DNA of 64,000 bases, from the NCBI GenBank assembly GCA_023957215.1, contig JAMLHH010000012.1, positions 21,280 through 85,279 on the forward strand. The letters are read 5' to 3'. Shown here one piece after another: positions 37,519 to 46,644 of this stretch (the stretch's first letter is position 1; every line of letters begins with the position of its first letter). The position numbers and the translations under genes were made by a program. The notes below the pieces were generated by a model. The model did no database searches. It was not told the DNA's origin and worked only from the letters and a program-made list of their open reading frames with translations. Source of the DNA: Chitinophagales bacterium (GTDB lineage Bacteria; Bacteroidota; Bacteroidia; Chitinophagales; JADIYW01).

Positions 37519-38726
37519 TTATACTCTTTCGATAATAGTAGTGACACCCATACCGCCACCTATACATAATGTAACAAGTGCAGTGTTTTGATCTCTACGT
37601 TCTATTTCATCCAAAGCGGTACCTAAAATCATTGCGCCGGTAGCACCGAGTGGGTGACCCAAAGCAATCGCACCACCATTGACATTTAATTTATCCATAG
37701 GTACATTGATGTCTTTTTGTAGTCTCAAGACCGCTGCCGCAAAAGCTTCGTTCATTTCTACTACATCAATATCATTAATGGTCATACCTGCTTTTTTCAA
37801 AGCCAATTGTGAAGCTGGTCCAGGACCTACCAACATGATAGTAGGTTCAGCAGATGTGTGAGCTGCCATTCTGATTCTTGCTCTTGGTTTTAAACCTAAT
37901 TCTTGACCTTTTTCTTTAGTCCCAATCAATACTAAAGCTGCACCATCTACAATACCAGATGAGTTGCCAGCGTGATGTACGTGATTGATTTTAGAAAGGT
38001 GTGGATATCTTTGAAGTGCTACTGCATCAAATCCCATTTCTCCTGGCATTTGGAATGAAGGAGATAATTTAGCCAAATCTTCTAAAGTAGTACCTGGTCT
38101 ATTAAATTCATCTTCTGCCAAAATAGTCAATCCATTGATGTCTTTAATTGGAATGATAGACTTGTCGAAATAGCCTTCTGCTTTAGCTTTTGCTGCTCTC
38201 TGTTGAGATAATACAGCGTAGCTATCTAAATCTTCACGAGAAAAACCTTCTAAGGTAGCTATCAAATCCGCACTTACACCTTGTGGTACAAAGTAAGAAT
38301 TGTAATTCGTCATAGGGTCTAAAAACCATGCTCCACCGTCAGAACCCATTGGGATTCTAGACATAGATTCCACTCCACCTGCAACGATTAAATCATGCCA
38401 GCCTGAGCGTACTTTTTCTCGCAGCAGTATTTGCTGCTTCGGTGCGCAGATGCACAAAAACGATTGATTTGCATACCGCAGACACTATCATCCCAACCAG
38501 CTGCGCGTGCCGCTACTCTAGCGATATCTGCTCCCTGATCACCGATAGGAGTGACACATCCTAAGATGATATCTTCTACTTCTTTGGTGTCAAAATCATT
38601 TCTCTCTTGTAAAGCTTTCAACAAGGTTGTAACCAAGTTGATAGGCTGTACTTCATGTAATGAGCCATTCTTTTTACCTTTTCCTCTAGGCGTCCTGATG
38701 GCATCGAAAATATAGGCTTCTGTCAT
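37519..38726 (-). pseudogene. fadA: Acetyl-CoA C-acyltransferase (thiolase), frameshifted
   Basis: Thiolase that cleaves 3-ketoacyl-CoA at the end of each beta-oxidation turn. The first 100 codons (from 38726) run to MQINRFCAS, containing the nucleophile cysteine region. Then EAANTAA is in the next frame and [20 protein letters not shown] in a third, so there are two shifts within about 40 bases (38405-38450). The remainder is intact to 37519, with [21 protein letters not shown] and CIGGGMG. It is followed by fadB in the same direction. Lesions in both genes of one pathway point to local decay or poor consensus. Confidence 0.88.
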
Positions 38727-38753
38727 AAATATTAAATTATTTTATTATTTGAA

Positions 38754-38763
38754 CAAACGTTTG
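38754..38763. promoter_or_regulatory. Palindrome upstream of the fad operon, possible operator
   Basis: CAAACGTTTG, a perfect 10-base palindrome 28 bases upstream of the fadA start. TetR-type fatty-acid regulators bind palindromes in such places, so an operator is conceivable, but a 10-base palindrome can arise by chance. Confidence 0.25.
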
Positions 38764-38995
38764 GTAAACAAACTTAAAGAATTTTTCACAAAAACATAAT
38801 TCTCAAATATAAAACTAACATTTCTATTAAACCCAATAATCGCAACGGCAACATTAAGGATACAATTTCCCTTTACAACTCAAAAATACAGTAACGGAAT
38901 GCCTTTTTCGGATTTTATATGCTGAAATCGTGATTTTTAAGCATAAAATCCCTTACCCGGATTGGGGGAAATTTCTTTTGCCCGTAAAAAGTTGT

Positions 38996-40279
38996 TTAGA
39001 TAATGAGAGGGCGGTATTTTTTGGAACTGAACAGTACCAGAACCGTTTGCGTACGGCGTACAAACTTGGCACAGACGCAAATATATTTTGATAAAGACTC
39101 GTTTGGTACGATGTTGTATTTCAATGCCTCTACTCTGTTTTTCACTAAAACAGACTTTATCCATTCAAAAAAAATATTGCTGCAAACTACCATCAGACCG
39201 ATAAACCGTGTTGGTGTCCAAGTCCATAAAGGCAAACGATGAATATTGAAGTCATTAAGAAGGTTTTTATTGTTGTTCTCGGAATCGTTTCCTTCTTGTT
39301 GTAAAATCCTTATCACGTCTAAGTTGCTCATTTCCATATTATTGGTGATTATTCCGTAATAAGTGTAGCTGTGTTCAGGAAAAAGATTGGGATGGCTTTC
39401 TGTTATCCTGCTTCTAGTTACCACAACCCTGTACTCTTTCTCACCCTGAAATGGAGCGTATCTTATGTTTGCCACTTCTTTGTTTTCGTAATTTACTTCT
39501 ACGTTTTCCCAGTTTTTCTCTTCAATGCAAATGCTTCTAAAACCTGCACTGGTGACGTTTCTGATGTAAAAATGTTCAACATTTTCTTCCAAAACAGCAA
39601 TCACGCCTTTTTGGTAGGATGCTGCATCACCTCGGAAGGATTTAATACTGATACTATTGTCTTTCAAATTTTTAAAACAATTTTCCAGTGCTTGTTCTTG
39701 GGCATACTTTGCGGGTGTATTTCCGTTTCTGTTTTCAAAATAAACGGTGTTGCTTCCAATATTTGCAAAACAGGGATGATAGGCTTTGGTCATTTTGTAC
39801 GAGGTTTTCGCATCTTGTTTATTGTTGTTCAAGACGACGTTGTCAAAATCCAAAACATAGTCTTTTACATCCGGCTTTAACAATCCTAAATTCACACAAA
39901 TACCTGCCAATAAGCTGTTTATGTTTTTGTTATAATTGATTTGATGCGTAGTGTTGTTTTCTGTAACAACTATTTTATTCGGTACTTTTAATTTCTGAAA
40001 AGCATATTCCACCGTATCATGAGAAGGAATTGAATCTTTCATGTTTTGTGCAATTTGTTCTTTTAGGTGCTTTAGATCCGAAACAAATTCACCGTTGCAA
40101 AGTGAATTTTTAAGTAGAGAAAGAATGATGTCCGAATACGCATATTTTGCTCTATAATTGCGAAAACCCAATGTCCTGTCAATTAGACTATGAACATTAC
40201 TTTGTTTCAACAAAGAATTGATGAAATTTAAACCTCCAAAAGGAGTGATGTTTTGAGAAGAATGTCTAATTTTATCCAC
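38996..40279 (-). CDS. IS1380-family DDE transposase
   Basis: 427 residues, a usual length. The N-terminus (ITPFGGLNFINSLLKQSN) and the catalytic segments DFDNVVLNNNKQDAKTSYK (first D), SFRGDAASYQKG (second D) and the distal E region follow the IS1380 pattern. The C-terminus has the YICVCAKFVRRTQTVLV helix and ends in KKYRPLII. No frame break is seen, so the element may be active. The upstream hairpin at 40338-40373 could block read-through into it. Confidence 0.9.
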   Translation of the reverse strand: MDKIRHSSQNITPFGGLNFINSLLKQSNVHSLIDRTLGFRNYRAKYAYSDIILSLLKNSLCNGEFVSDLKHLKEQIAQNMKDSIPSHDTVEYAFQKLKVPNKIVVTENNTTHQINYNKNINSLLAGICVNLGLLKPDVKDYVLDFDNVVLNNNKQDAKTSYKMTKAYHPCFANIGSNTVYFENRNGNTPAKYAQEQALENCFKNLKDNSISIKSFRGDAASYQKGVIAVLEENVEHFYIRNVTSAGFRSICIEEKNWENVEVNYENKEVANIRYAPFQGEKEYRVVVTRSRITESHPNLFPEHSYTYYGIITNNMEMSNLDVIRILQQEGNDSENNNKNLLNDFNIHRLPLWTWTPTRFIGLMVVCSNIFFEWIKSVLVKNRVEALKYNIVPNESLSKYICVCAKFVRRTQTVLVLFSSKKYRPLII

Positions 40280-40337
40280 GGTACATATTTTTTGTGTAGT
40301 AACTTTAAATATACACCTTTTAGGTGAAACCTAAAAG

Positions 40338-40373
40338 CCTCGCAGTCCTTTTATTTTAAAGGGATTGCAGAGG
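40338..40373. terminator. Hairpin inside the IS1380 end, upstream of the transposase
   Basis: CCTCGCAGTCC pairs with GGGATTGCAGAGG (with small mismatches), flanked by A/T runs on both sides. IS elements commonly carry such a shield against outside transcription. It is 59 bases upstream of the transposase start. Confidence 0.55.
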
Positions 40374-40552
40374 TTTTTGTTTTTCTGTTGCGATTTTGGG
40401 GTTAAAAATAATTTGTTTTGAGTAGAGAGATTTTTGCAGTAAGTATTGTGATTATCTTTTGGTTTTGATGATAGTCTGACTAAAATTTTTACATTGGTAT
40501 ATTGATTCATTGGTACATCTCATTACATTTTAATTAACATTTCTAAAACTCC

Positions 40553-40583
40553 GTTGGAAAACTATACTAATATTGTAACTTTG
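40553..40583 (+). promoter_or_regulatory. Promoter of nusB
   Basis: TTG at 40554-40556, 19-base spacing, and TAACTTTG at 40576-40583 (exact TAnnTTTG). The ATG of nusB lies 23 bases downstream. Confidence 0.7.
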
Positions 40584-40605
40584 CGCACCAAAGAGTTCTT
40601 CATAT

Positions 40606-41559
40606 ATGATTAGCAGACATAGTGTACGTGTAAAAGTAATGCAAGCAGTTTATGCTTATGAGAGAAGTGAAGATGCATTGCCGTCCACGTTTAAAAAACA
40701 ATTGCAAAAGAGTATAGATTCTGCGGATGCCTTATATACTTATTTTCTTTATTGTATTAGAGAAGTCGTCAATAAAGTGGATAAAGTTTCAGGAATCAAA
40801 GCTTCCAAGTTTTTACCGACAGATGAAGACAAAAATTATAGTACTAAGATTTTATCAAACTACTTTATTCATCTACTCAACACGGATGAAGCTTACCAAA
40901 AGTCACTAAAAGCAACAGGTCTGAGTCATCAATTAGATGGAAATCCCATCGTCCACCAATTGTATAAACAAATGGTTGCAACAGATTTTTATCGGGAATA
41001 TATTGATAATGAATCGACGAATATAAAAGACGAGAAAAAAATTATAGAGCTGATTATCAATAATATATTATTGTCAAATGAATTATTTGAAGGACATTTA
41101 GATGAAGTTTTTCCGTCTTGGGAAGAAGATGCAGCATTTGTTTTAGATGAAATTAAAGAACTGATAAAAAAATCTAAGACAGAATTAAAACTTCATACCG
41201 ATAAAGCTTCTACGAAAAATAAGATAGATGAATTGCTCGATTTTTCCACTAAACTTTTTGACAAAGTATTGTATTATAAAGAGATACATGTAGAAGAGAT
41301 AGAACCCTATCTTAAAAATTGGGATATAGAAAGGATTTCGGTAGTAGATATGATAATTATTAGGATGGGGCTGACCGAATTTACGGATTTTCCTTCTATC
41401 CCTGTCAAAGTGACGATGAATGAATATATAGAAATGGCTAAAAATTATAGCTCACCTAAAAGCAAAGACTTTATCAATGGAGTTTTGGATAGGATGATGA
41501 AAGATATGGAGAAAGAAGATAAGATAGTGAAAATAGGAAGAGGATTAATCAATAAATAA
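40606..41559 (+). CDS. nusB: Transcription antitermination factor NusB, long Bacteroidota form
   Basis: 317 residues against about 140 in most bacteria. The N-terminal segment (SRHSVRVKVMQAVYAYE) resembles the NusB start; a helical extension fills the middle; the canonical NusB end lies in the last 90 residues (LKNWDIERISVVDMIIIRMG then IPVKVTMNEYIEMAKNYSSPKSKDFINGVLD). NusB binds boxA RNA with NusE during ribosomal RNA transcription. It is followed by yajC, coaE and trxB in the same direction, probably one transcript. Confidence 0.93.
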   Translation: MISRHSVRVKVMQAVYAYERSEDALPSTFKKQLQKSIDSADALYTYFLYCIREVVNKVDKVSGIKASKFLPTDEDKNYSTKILSNYFIHLLNTDEAYQKSLKATGLSHQLDGNPIVHQLYKQMVATDFYREYIDNESTNIKDEKKIIELIINNILLSNELFEGHLDEVFPSWEEDAAFVLDEIKELIKKSKTELKLHTDKASTKNKIDELLDFSTKLFDKVLYYKEIHVEEIEPYLKNWDIERISVVDMIIIRMGLTEFTDFPSIPVKVTMNEYIEMAKNYSSPKSKDFINGVLDRMMKDMEKEDKIVKIGRGLINK

Positions 41560-41617
41560 TTTGAAAATTTGAATCGAATCATAAAGTAATTGTATTTTTA
41601 AAGACTAAAAACAAGGA

Positions 41618-41941
41618 ATGAAATCAATATTTTTTTTACAGGCCGCAGGTGCCGGAGGAGGTGCGATGACACCTTTAATTTTTATGGCGGGAATGTTTGC
41701 TGTGATGTATTTTTTTATGATACGTCCACAACAAAAGAAAGCCAAAGAACAAAGAAAATGGGTAGATGAGCTACAAAAAGGAGATAAAGTGGTGACAGCA
41801 TCCGGTCTCCACGGTGTTATCAAACAAGTATCTCCGGATAATCCGGTAATAGTTTTGGAGATTGCTGTCAATACACAAGTGAAAATTGACAAATCAGCAG
41901 TTTCTTTGGACATGACAAAATCATCTTATCCTACTGCATAA
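41618..41941 (+). CDS. yajC: Preprotein translocase subunit YajC
   Basis: 107 residues. One membrane helix (about 17-36, TPLIFMAGMFAVMYFFMIRP) ends in the IRPQQKKAKE motif that marks YajC, followed by the KGDKVVTASGLHGVI soluble part. It works with SecDF at the Sec translocon. It lies 58 bases after nusB and 12 before coaE. Confidence 0.95.
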   Translation: MKSIFFLQAAGAGGGAMTPLIFMAGMFAVMYFFMIRPQQKKAKEQRKWVDELQKGDKVVTASGLHGVIKQVSPDNPVIVLEIAVNTQVKIDKSAVSLDMTKSSYPTA

Positions 41942-41953
41942 AATTTTGATACT

Positions 41954-42553
41954 TTGAATGTAGGTCTTACAGGTGGTATTGGCGCAGGCAAAACATTGGT
42001 ATCCAGAATGTTTACAGTTTTGGGTGTCCCCGTTTACAATTCCGATCAAAAAGCCAAATGGCTGATGACACATTCCGAGGATGTAAAAAGTAAAGTAAAA
42101 GATATCTTTGGTGAAATTGCCTACTTGTGGGATGGACATCTCAATAGAGATTATTTGGCCTCTATTGTTTTTAATAATCCCGAAAAACTCAATATCTTAA
42201 ATAGTATCGTACATCCGGTATTGTGGGAAGATGCCATGAAATGGTCAAAACTTCATTTGGACAAGCCCTATACCATCCATGAAGCAGCTATTCTCTTTGA
42301 AACAGGCGGCTATAAACTGATGGATTTGAATATGATGATTTATGCTCCTGTAGAGCAACGGATTAAGCGGACAATGGATAGAGATAAGGTGGATAGACAA
42401 TCTGTTATTGCAAGAATGGATAAACAAATGCCGGAGGAAGAAAAACTGAAATTGGTGGACTTTGTTATATACAATGACAATACGAAAAGCTTGATTCACC
42501 AAGTAGTAGAGCTTCATCAAAAACTTTTAGAAAAAGCAGAAAATAACAAGTAA
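41954..42553 (+). CDS. coaE: Dephospho-CoA kinase
   Basis: 199 residues. It performs the last step of coenzyme A synthesis. The P-loop GLTGGIGAGKT is near the N-terminus, followed by the DQKAKWLM segment (CoA-site acid) and the RMDKQMPEEEK motif. The start is a TTG at 41954: the ATG two bases later is out of frame. It abuts trxB with a 1-base gap. Confidence 0.95.
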   Translation: MNVGLTGGIGAGKTLVSRMFTVLGVPVYNSDQKAKWLMTHSEDVKSKVKDIFGEIAYLWDGHLNRDYLASIVFNNPEKLNILNSIVHPVLWEDAMKWSKLHLDKPYTIHEAAILFETGGYKLMDLNMMIYAPVEQRIKRTMDRDKVDRQSVIARMDKQMPEEEKLKLVDFVIYNDNTKSLIHQVVELHQKLLEKAENNK

Positions 42554-42554
42554 A

Positions 42555-43496
42555 ATGAGTGATATAGAAAAAGTACAATGTCTGATTATAGGTTCAGGTC
42601 CTGCGGGCTACACCGCCGCTATATATGCAGCACGTGCTAATTTAAGCCCGGTCTTATATACCGGTATGGAAATGGGGGGTCAGTTGACCCAAACGACAGA
42701 AGTGGAAAATTTTCCGGGATATCCAAAGGGTATTATGGGACCGGCGATGATGGATGAGTTTAGACAACAAGCTGAAAACATGGGGACGGATATTAGATTT
42801 GGAGTTGCTACGAAAGTAGATTTTAGCGGGACTCTTCATAAAGTGTGGATAGATGATACCAAAGAGATTCATGCAGAAAGCGTGATTCTTGCTACCGGTG
42901 CTACTGCCAAAAGGTTGGGCTTGGAATCCGAACAGCGACTCAATGGAAAAGGGGTTAGTGCGTGTGCCGTTTGTGACGGATTCTTTTATAGAGGCAAGCC
43001 GGTTTCTATCGTTGGAGGTGGTGATACTGCTTGTGAAGATGCACTTTATTTGGCTAACCTCTGTCCGGAAGTACACATGTTAGTAAGGAGAGACGAGCTA
43101 AGAGCTTCCAAAGTCATGCAAAGCAGGGTACTCAAAAACGAAAGAATAAAGATTTATTGGAATACCGAAGCAGAAGAGGTCTTGGGAGACGATGAGGTGG
43201 AAGGGCTTAGAATAAAAAACAATAAGACCAACGAAACTCAAATTCTAACCATCAGTGGTTTTTTTGTAGCGATAGGGCATACACCCAACTCATCTATTTT
43301 TAAACCTTTTATAGATACGAATAATCAAGGTTACGTCATTACCAAACCTAAGTCCACGGAAACAAATGTAAAAGGCGTTTTTGCTTGTGGAGATTTGCAA
43401 GATGACAAGTACAGACAAGCCGTTTCAGCAGCAGGTACAGGTTGTATGGCTGCCTTAGATGCAGAGCGTTACCTTGGAGTCTTACACGAAGGGTAG
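42555..43496 (+). CDS. trxB: Thioredoxin-disulfide reductase
   Basis: 313 residues, normal length. The FAD-binding GSGPAGYTAAIYAAR is at the N-terminus, the redox pair C137-A-V-C140 (SACAVCDG) in the middle, the NADPH-binding GGGDTACEDA follows, and the C-terminal FAD motif is FACGDLQDDKYRQA. It uses NADPH to reduce thioredoxin in the cytoplasm. It ends the nusB-yajC-coaE-trxB run. Confidence 0.97.
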   Translation: MSDIEKVQCLIIGSGPAGYTAAIYAARANLSPVLYTGMEMGGQLTQTTEVENFPGYPKGIMGPAMMDEFRQQAENMGTDIRFGVATKVDFSGTLHKVWIDDTKEIHAESVILATGATAKRLGLESEQRLNGKGVSACAVCDGFFYRGKPVSIVGGGDTACEDALYLANLCPEVHMLVRRDELRASKVMQSRVLKNERIKIYWNTEAEEVLGDDEVEGLRIKNNKTNETQILTISGFFVAIGHTPNSSIFKPFIDTNNQGYVITKPKSTETNVKGVFACGDLQDDKYRQAVSAAGTGCMAALDAERYLGVLHEG

Positions 43497-43560
43497 GCGT
43501 CGTATCTTAAATTGTTGATAGCTTTCATCATCTTGGTAAGAATTTTGTTCAGATAAATTG

Positions 43561-44211
43561 ATGATGTTGCGGATTTATTTTCTATTCTTTTTGTTTGTTG
43601 CTTTTGACTTAAAAGCACAAGAGGTAACCTTTGAAAAGGTGACAATACCAGATATCCGGCTCAAAGATACTGTCTTCATGGGTTATACTTTGGAGCCTAT
43701 TGATATCTATGCAATACCTGTACCGAGAAATTTGGGATTATCTAATCGCGACAAGGCTTATTTGCGTAAGGTATATCCTTATGCTTTGAGAATTTCCCAC
43801 TTGGTGGAACAGTTAGACAGAGAATCATCAGCGATTGATAAAAGGCGGAAACGCAAGCAGTATATCAATGAAATGGAAAAGATGTTGAAAACACAATTTA
43901 CCGATGATGTCAAAGATTTAACAAGAATTCAGGGTCAAATGCTCACAAAATTGGTCTATCGTGAAACAAATCAGACAGTTTTTGATTTAATAAAGAAGTA
44001 CAAAAACGGAATGTCCGCCAATTGGTGGAATTTTTTGGGTAAATTTTATAGCCAGACATTAAAAATGAAATATGATCCCAAGGGTGAAGATGTGGAAATG
44101 GAAAGATATGTCAAATATTTAGATAGAATTTATCAAAGAGATGGAATGAAAGAAGAAATAAAAAATGAAAAATTCGATTTACCGGTACAAGATAAAAACC
44201 GCAAAAGGTAG
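43561..44211 (+). CDS. DUF4294 exported protein
   Basis: 216 residues. It has a signal peptide (MMLRIYFLFFLFVAFDLKA-QE) and no catalytic motif that I can name; the conserved core is DKAYLRKVYPYALRISHLV with positively charged helices after it. DUF4294 is typical of Bacteroidota and of unknown function, in the envelope. The open frame starts with TTG three bases earlier; ATG at 43561 is better. Its 3' end overlaps the glutathione peroxidase start by 47 bases. Confidence 0.8.
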   Translation: MMLRIYFLFFLFVAFDLKAQEVTFEKVTIPDIRLKDTVFMGYTLEPIDIYAIPVPRNLGLSNRDKAYLRKVYPYALRISHLVEQLDRESSAIDKRRKRKQYINEMEKMLKTQFTDDVKDLTRIQGQMLTKLVYRETNQTVFDLIKKYKNGMSANWWNFLGKFYSQTLKMKYDPKGEDVEMERYVKYLDRIYQRDGMKEEIKNEKFDLPVQDKNRKR

Positions 44212-44662
44212 TGAGATAGATTGGTCTCAGTTTGAGGGTAAAGTATTGCTGATAGTCAATACTGCCAGTGAGTGTGGTTTTACTCCACAATTTAAAGCCT
44301 TGACAGAATTATACCATCAATATAGAAATCGAGGTTTTGAGATAATAGGTACACCTTGTAACGAGTTTGCAGGTCAAGAACCTAATAGTAGTGAAGGGGC
44401 AATGGAGTTTTGTAAATCGAAATATGGAGTAGATTTTACGATAACCGAAAAGATTCATGTCAAAAAAGGAGTAAAGCAACATGAGCTATTTCAATTTTTG
44501 ACGAACAAAAATATCAATGGCAAAGTGAATAAAGCACCTATATGGAATTTTCAAAAATACTTGATTGACAAAAATGGTGGCGTAATTGATTATTTTTTAC
44601 CTATTACTGCACCAGGTTCTAATAGAATAAAGAGAGCAATAGAAAAAAGTTTAGATCAATGA
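44165..44662 (+). CDS. Glutathione peroxidase family protein
   Basis: 165 residues. The catalytic set is C37 (NTASECGFT), Q71 (FAGQEP) and W127-N128 (IWNF), with Cys in place of selenocysteine. Enzymes of this type reduce peroxides, often with thioredoxin. It overlaps bshB1 by 4 bases, so it is cotranscribed with a bacillithiol gene; bacillithiol or thioredoxin (trxB is upstream) could be its electron source, which is inference. The start at 44165 lies inside the DUF4294 gene and gives the family N-terminus. Confidence 0.93.
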   Translation: MKNSIYRYKIKTAKGSEIDWSQFEGKVLLIVNTASECGFTPQFKALTELYHQYRNRGFEIIGTPCNEFAGQEPNSSEGAMEFCKSKYGVDFTITEKIHVKKGVKQHELFQFLTNKNINGKVNKAPIWNFQKYLIDKNGGVIDYFLPITAPGSNRIKRAIEKSLDQ

Positions 44663-45375
44663 AAGTAGATATATTAGCGTTTGCAGCACATCCCGATGAT
44701 ATAGAATTGGCTTGTTCGGCAACGATAGCAAAACATATAGCTTTTGGGAAAAAAGTGGCATTTGTGGACTTTACACGTGGAGAATTAGGTACTCGTGGGA
44801 CTGCTGAAACAAGAAAAGCGGAAGCTACTACATCCTCCAAAATATTAGGAATTGAAGATAGAGTCAATTTGGGCTTTAGGGACGGTTTTTTTATTCAGGA
44901 TGAATACCATACCAAAGAGATTATCAAGATGATACGAAAATACCAACCTGAAATAATTTTATGTAACACGCCCGTTGACAGACATCCTGATCATGGAAGA
45001 GCCGGAAAAATGGTGGCAGAGGCTTGCTTTTTGTCGGGATTGATAAAAATTGAGACGGAGTTAGATGGTGAAAAACAGACAGCATGGAGGCCTAAAGCAG
45101 TGTATCATTATATACAGGATTATTACATGAAACCTGATTTTGTAGTGGATGTTACAGGTTATGAGAATATCAAAATGGAAGCTGTCAAAGCTTTTAAAAC
45201 CCAATTTTTCGATCCTGCATCTAATGAACCTTCAACACCTATTTCTAAAAAAGATTTCTTTGAACATTTATTGGGTAGAATGAAAGATTTGGGCAGACCG
45301 ATAGGAGCAGAATATGCAGAGGGTTTTGTTTCTGATAGATATATCGGCATACACCGGTTAGACAATTTAATCTAA
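44659..45375 (+). CDS. bshB1: Bacillithiol biosynthesis deacetylase BshB1
   Basis: 238 residues. It is a PIG-L/LmbE-type zinc deacetylase: A-H11-P-D13-D14 metal motif at the start, the GELGTRGTAETRKAEA loop specific to BshB1, and HPDHGRAG further on (zinc His). It removes acetyl from GlcNAc-malate to make the bacillithiol precursor. It overlaps the peroxidase gene by 4 bases. bshA and bshC are not in the window. Confidence 0.93.
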   Translation: MKVDILAFAAHPDDIELACSATIAKHIAFGKKVAFVDFTRGELGTRGTAETRKAEATTSSKILGIEDRVNLGFRDGFFIQDEYHTKEIIKMIRKYQPEIILCNTPVDRHPDHGRAGKMVAEACFLSGLIKIETELDGEKQTAWRPKAVYHYIQDYYMKPDFVVDVTGYENIKMEAVKAFKTQFFDPASNEPSTPISKKDFFEHLLGRMKDLGRPIGAEYAEGFVSDRYIGIHRLDNLI

Positions 45376-45429
45376 AAAATTACTCAATAAAGATGTTTTT
45401 GTATTTTAACTAATTAGCTTAGCGTTTCT

Positions 45430-45993
45430 ATGAAATATCTGATTGTGGGTCTTGGAAATATAGGTAAAGAATACGAAAATACCAGACACAACTTGGGCTT
45501 TGATGTACTTTTTAGATGGGCGCAACAAGATGGTTTTAAATTTGAAATGGATAGACATGCCGCTATCGCCAATTTTAAATACAAAGGGAAAACTCTTCAT
45601 CTGCTGTTACCTACTACCTATATGAATCTGAGTGGTAAAGCCGTCCGTTATTGGAAAGATAAACTCAATATTCCTTTGGAAAATATTTTGGTCATAGTGG
45701 ATGATCTGGCATTGGATGTTGGAGTTTTGAGATTACGTACCAAAGGACATGACGGCGGACACAATGGATTGAAAAATATAGATTTGGAATTACAAAGTAA
45801 CCAGTATGCAAGATTGAGATTCGGAATAGGAAGTAATTTTTCGCGAGGAAAGCAAATAGATTATGTCCTACAAAAGTGGTCTGCAAAAGAATGGGATAAA
45901 TTAGGTGGTAGGATGGATATCGCCATAGATATTTGCAAATCATTTTGTACCGAAGGTGTCGCAGATACCATGTCAAATTTTAATAACAAATAG
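45430..45993 (+). CDS. pth: Peptidyl-tRNA hydrolase
   Basis: 187 residues, usual length. Catalytic H20 (NTRHNLG), the substrate-gating N in TYMNLSG, the acidic pair D91-D92 (VIVDDLALDVG) and the GHDGGHNGLKN loop are present. It releases peptides from prematurely dropped tRNAs. It is 3 bases upstream of the next gene. Confidence 0.96.
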   Translation: MKYLIVGLGNIGKEYENTRHNLGFDVLFRWAQQDGFKFEMDRHAAIANFKYKGKTLHLLLPTTYMNLSGKAVRYWKDKLNIPLENILVIVDDLALDVGVLRLRTKGHDGGHNGLKNIDLELQSNQYARLRFGIGSNFSRGKQIDYVLQKWSAKEWDKLGGRMDIAIDICKSFCTEGVADTMSNFNNK

Positions 45994-45996
45994 TGT

Positions 45997-46611
45997 ATGA
46001 AGATTTTTTGTGTAGGAAGAAACTATGTGGAACATGCTAAAGAACTTCAAAATGAAGTGCCGGACGAACCTGTTATTTTTATGAAACCTTCTACTGCATT
46101 ACTAAAGAAAGATGAACCGCTATTTTACCCTGATTTTACGCAAGATTTGCAATATGAAGGTGAAATAGTGTTGAAAATTTCTAAAAACGGTAAGAAAATA
46201 CAGGAGAAATTTGCAGATAGATACTTTGACGAAATAAGTATAGGTTTTGATTTTACGGCAAGAGACTTGCAGAGTAAATTGAAGTCCAAAGGCTTACCTT
46301 GGGAATTGGCAAAATCGTTTGATGGAGCTGCATCAGTAGGTAATTTTGTACATAAAGAAAAATACCTGAATGAAGAAGGTCATCTATTGTTTGAAATTTT
46401 TAAAAATGATAGCGTGGTACAATCAGGTAATACGTCTAAAATGTTATTTTCTTTCTCTAAAATTATTAGTTTCGTGTCGCAGTATTTTACTTTACAGCAA
46501 GGAGACTTGATTTATACGGGAACTCCGGCAGGTGTAGGTTCATTAAAAATAGGAGATATACTGACAGGTTTTTTTGCTGACGAAGTAATTATAAGTACTG
46601 TGATTAAATAA
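45997..46611 (+). CDS. Fumarylacetoacetate hydrolase-family protein
   Basis: 204 residues, the length of the FAHD1-type single-domain group. The motif order is IFCVGRNYVEHAKEL, then PVIFMKPST, then YEGEIVLKI (metal-binding Glu) and GFDFTARDLQ, with TGTPAGVG at the end. Enzymes of this group decarboxylate or tautomerise oxaloacetate or acylpyruvates; the substrate here is not decided. It follows pth by 3 bases and precedes metK by 33, probably one transcript. Confidence 0.9.
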   Translation: MKIFCVGRNYVEHAKELQNEVPDEPVIFMKPSTALLKKDEPLFYPDFTQDLQYEGEIVLKISKNGKKIQEKFADRYFDEISIGFDFTARDLQSKLKSKGLPWELAKSFDGAASVGNFVHKEKYLNEEGHLLFEIFKNDSVVQSGNTSKMLFSFSKIISFVSQYFTLQQGDLIYTGTPAGVGSLKIGDILTGFFADEVIISTVIK

Positions 46612-46644
46612 ATTTTGAAATAAAAACAAGACAAAACAAGTAGA

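Larger units (their letters stand above)
38831..40401 (-). mobile_element. Complete IS1380-family insertion sequence
   Basis: About 1.57 kb. Ends: ACCCAATAATCGCAAC on the left and, read inward from the right, CCCCAAAATCGCAAC. TTAA stands directly outside each end (38827-38830 and 40402-40405), a candidate target duplication. The element carries one intact transposase. The other 170 bases at the left end match the last part of the window (63830-64000, opposite direction) almost base for base. It lies between the fad operon and nusB and breaks neither. Confidence 0.8.

Noticed and set aside
39371..39880. Plus-strand frame inside the IS1380 element
   Set aside because: It lies opposite the intact transposase and has low-complexity composition typical of a shadow frame.
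46612..46644. SAM riboswitch before metK
   Set aside because: Only 33 bases separate metK from the upstream gene; no room for a known SAM riboswitch.
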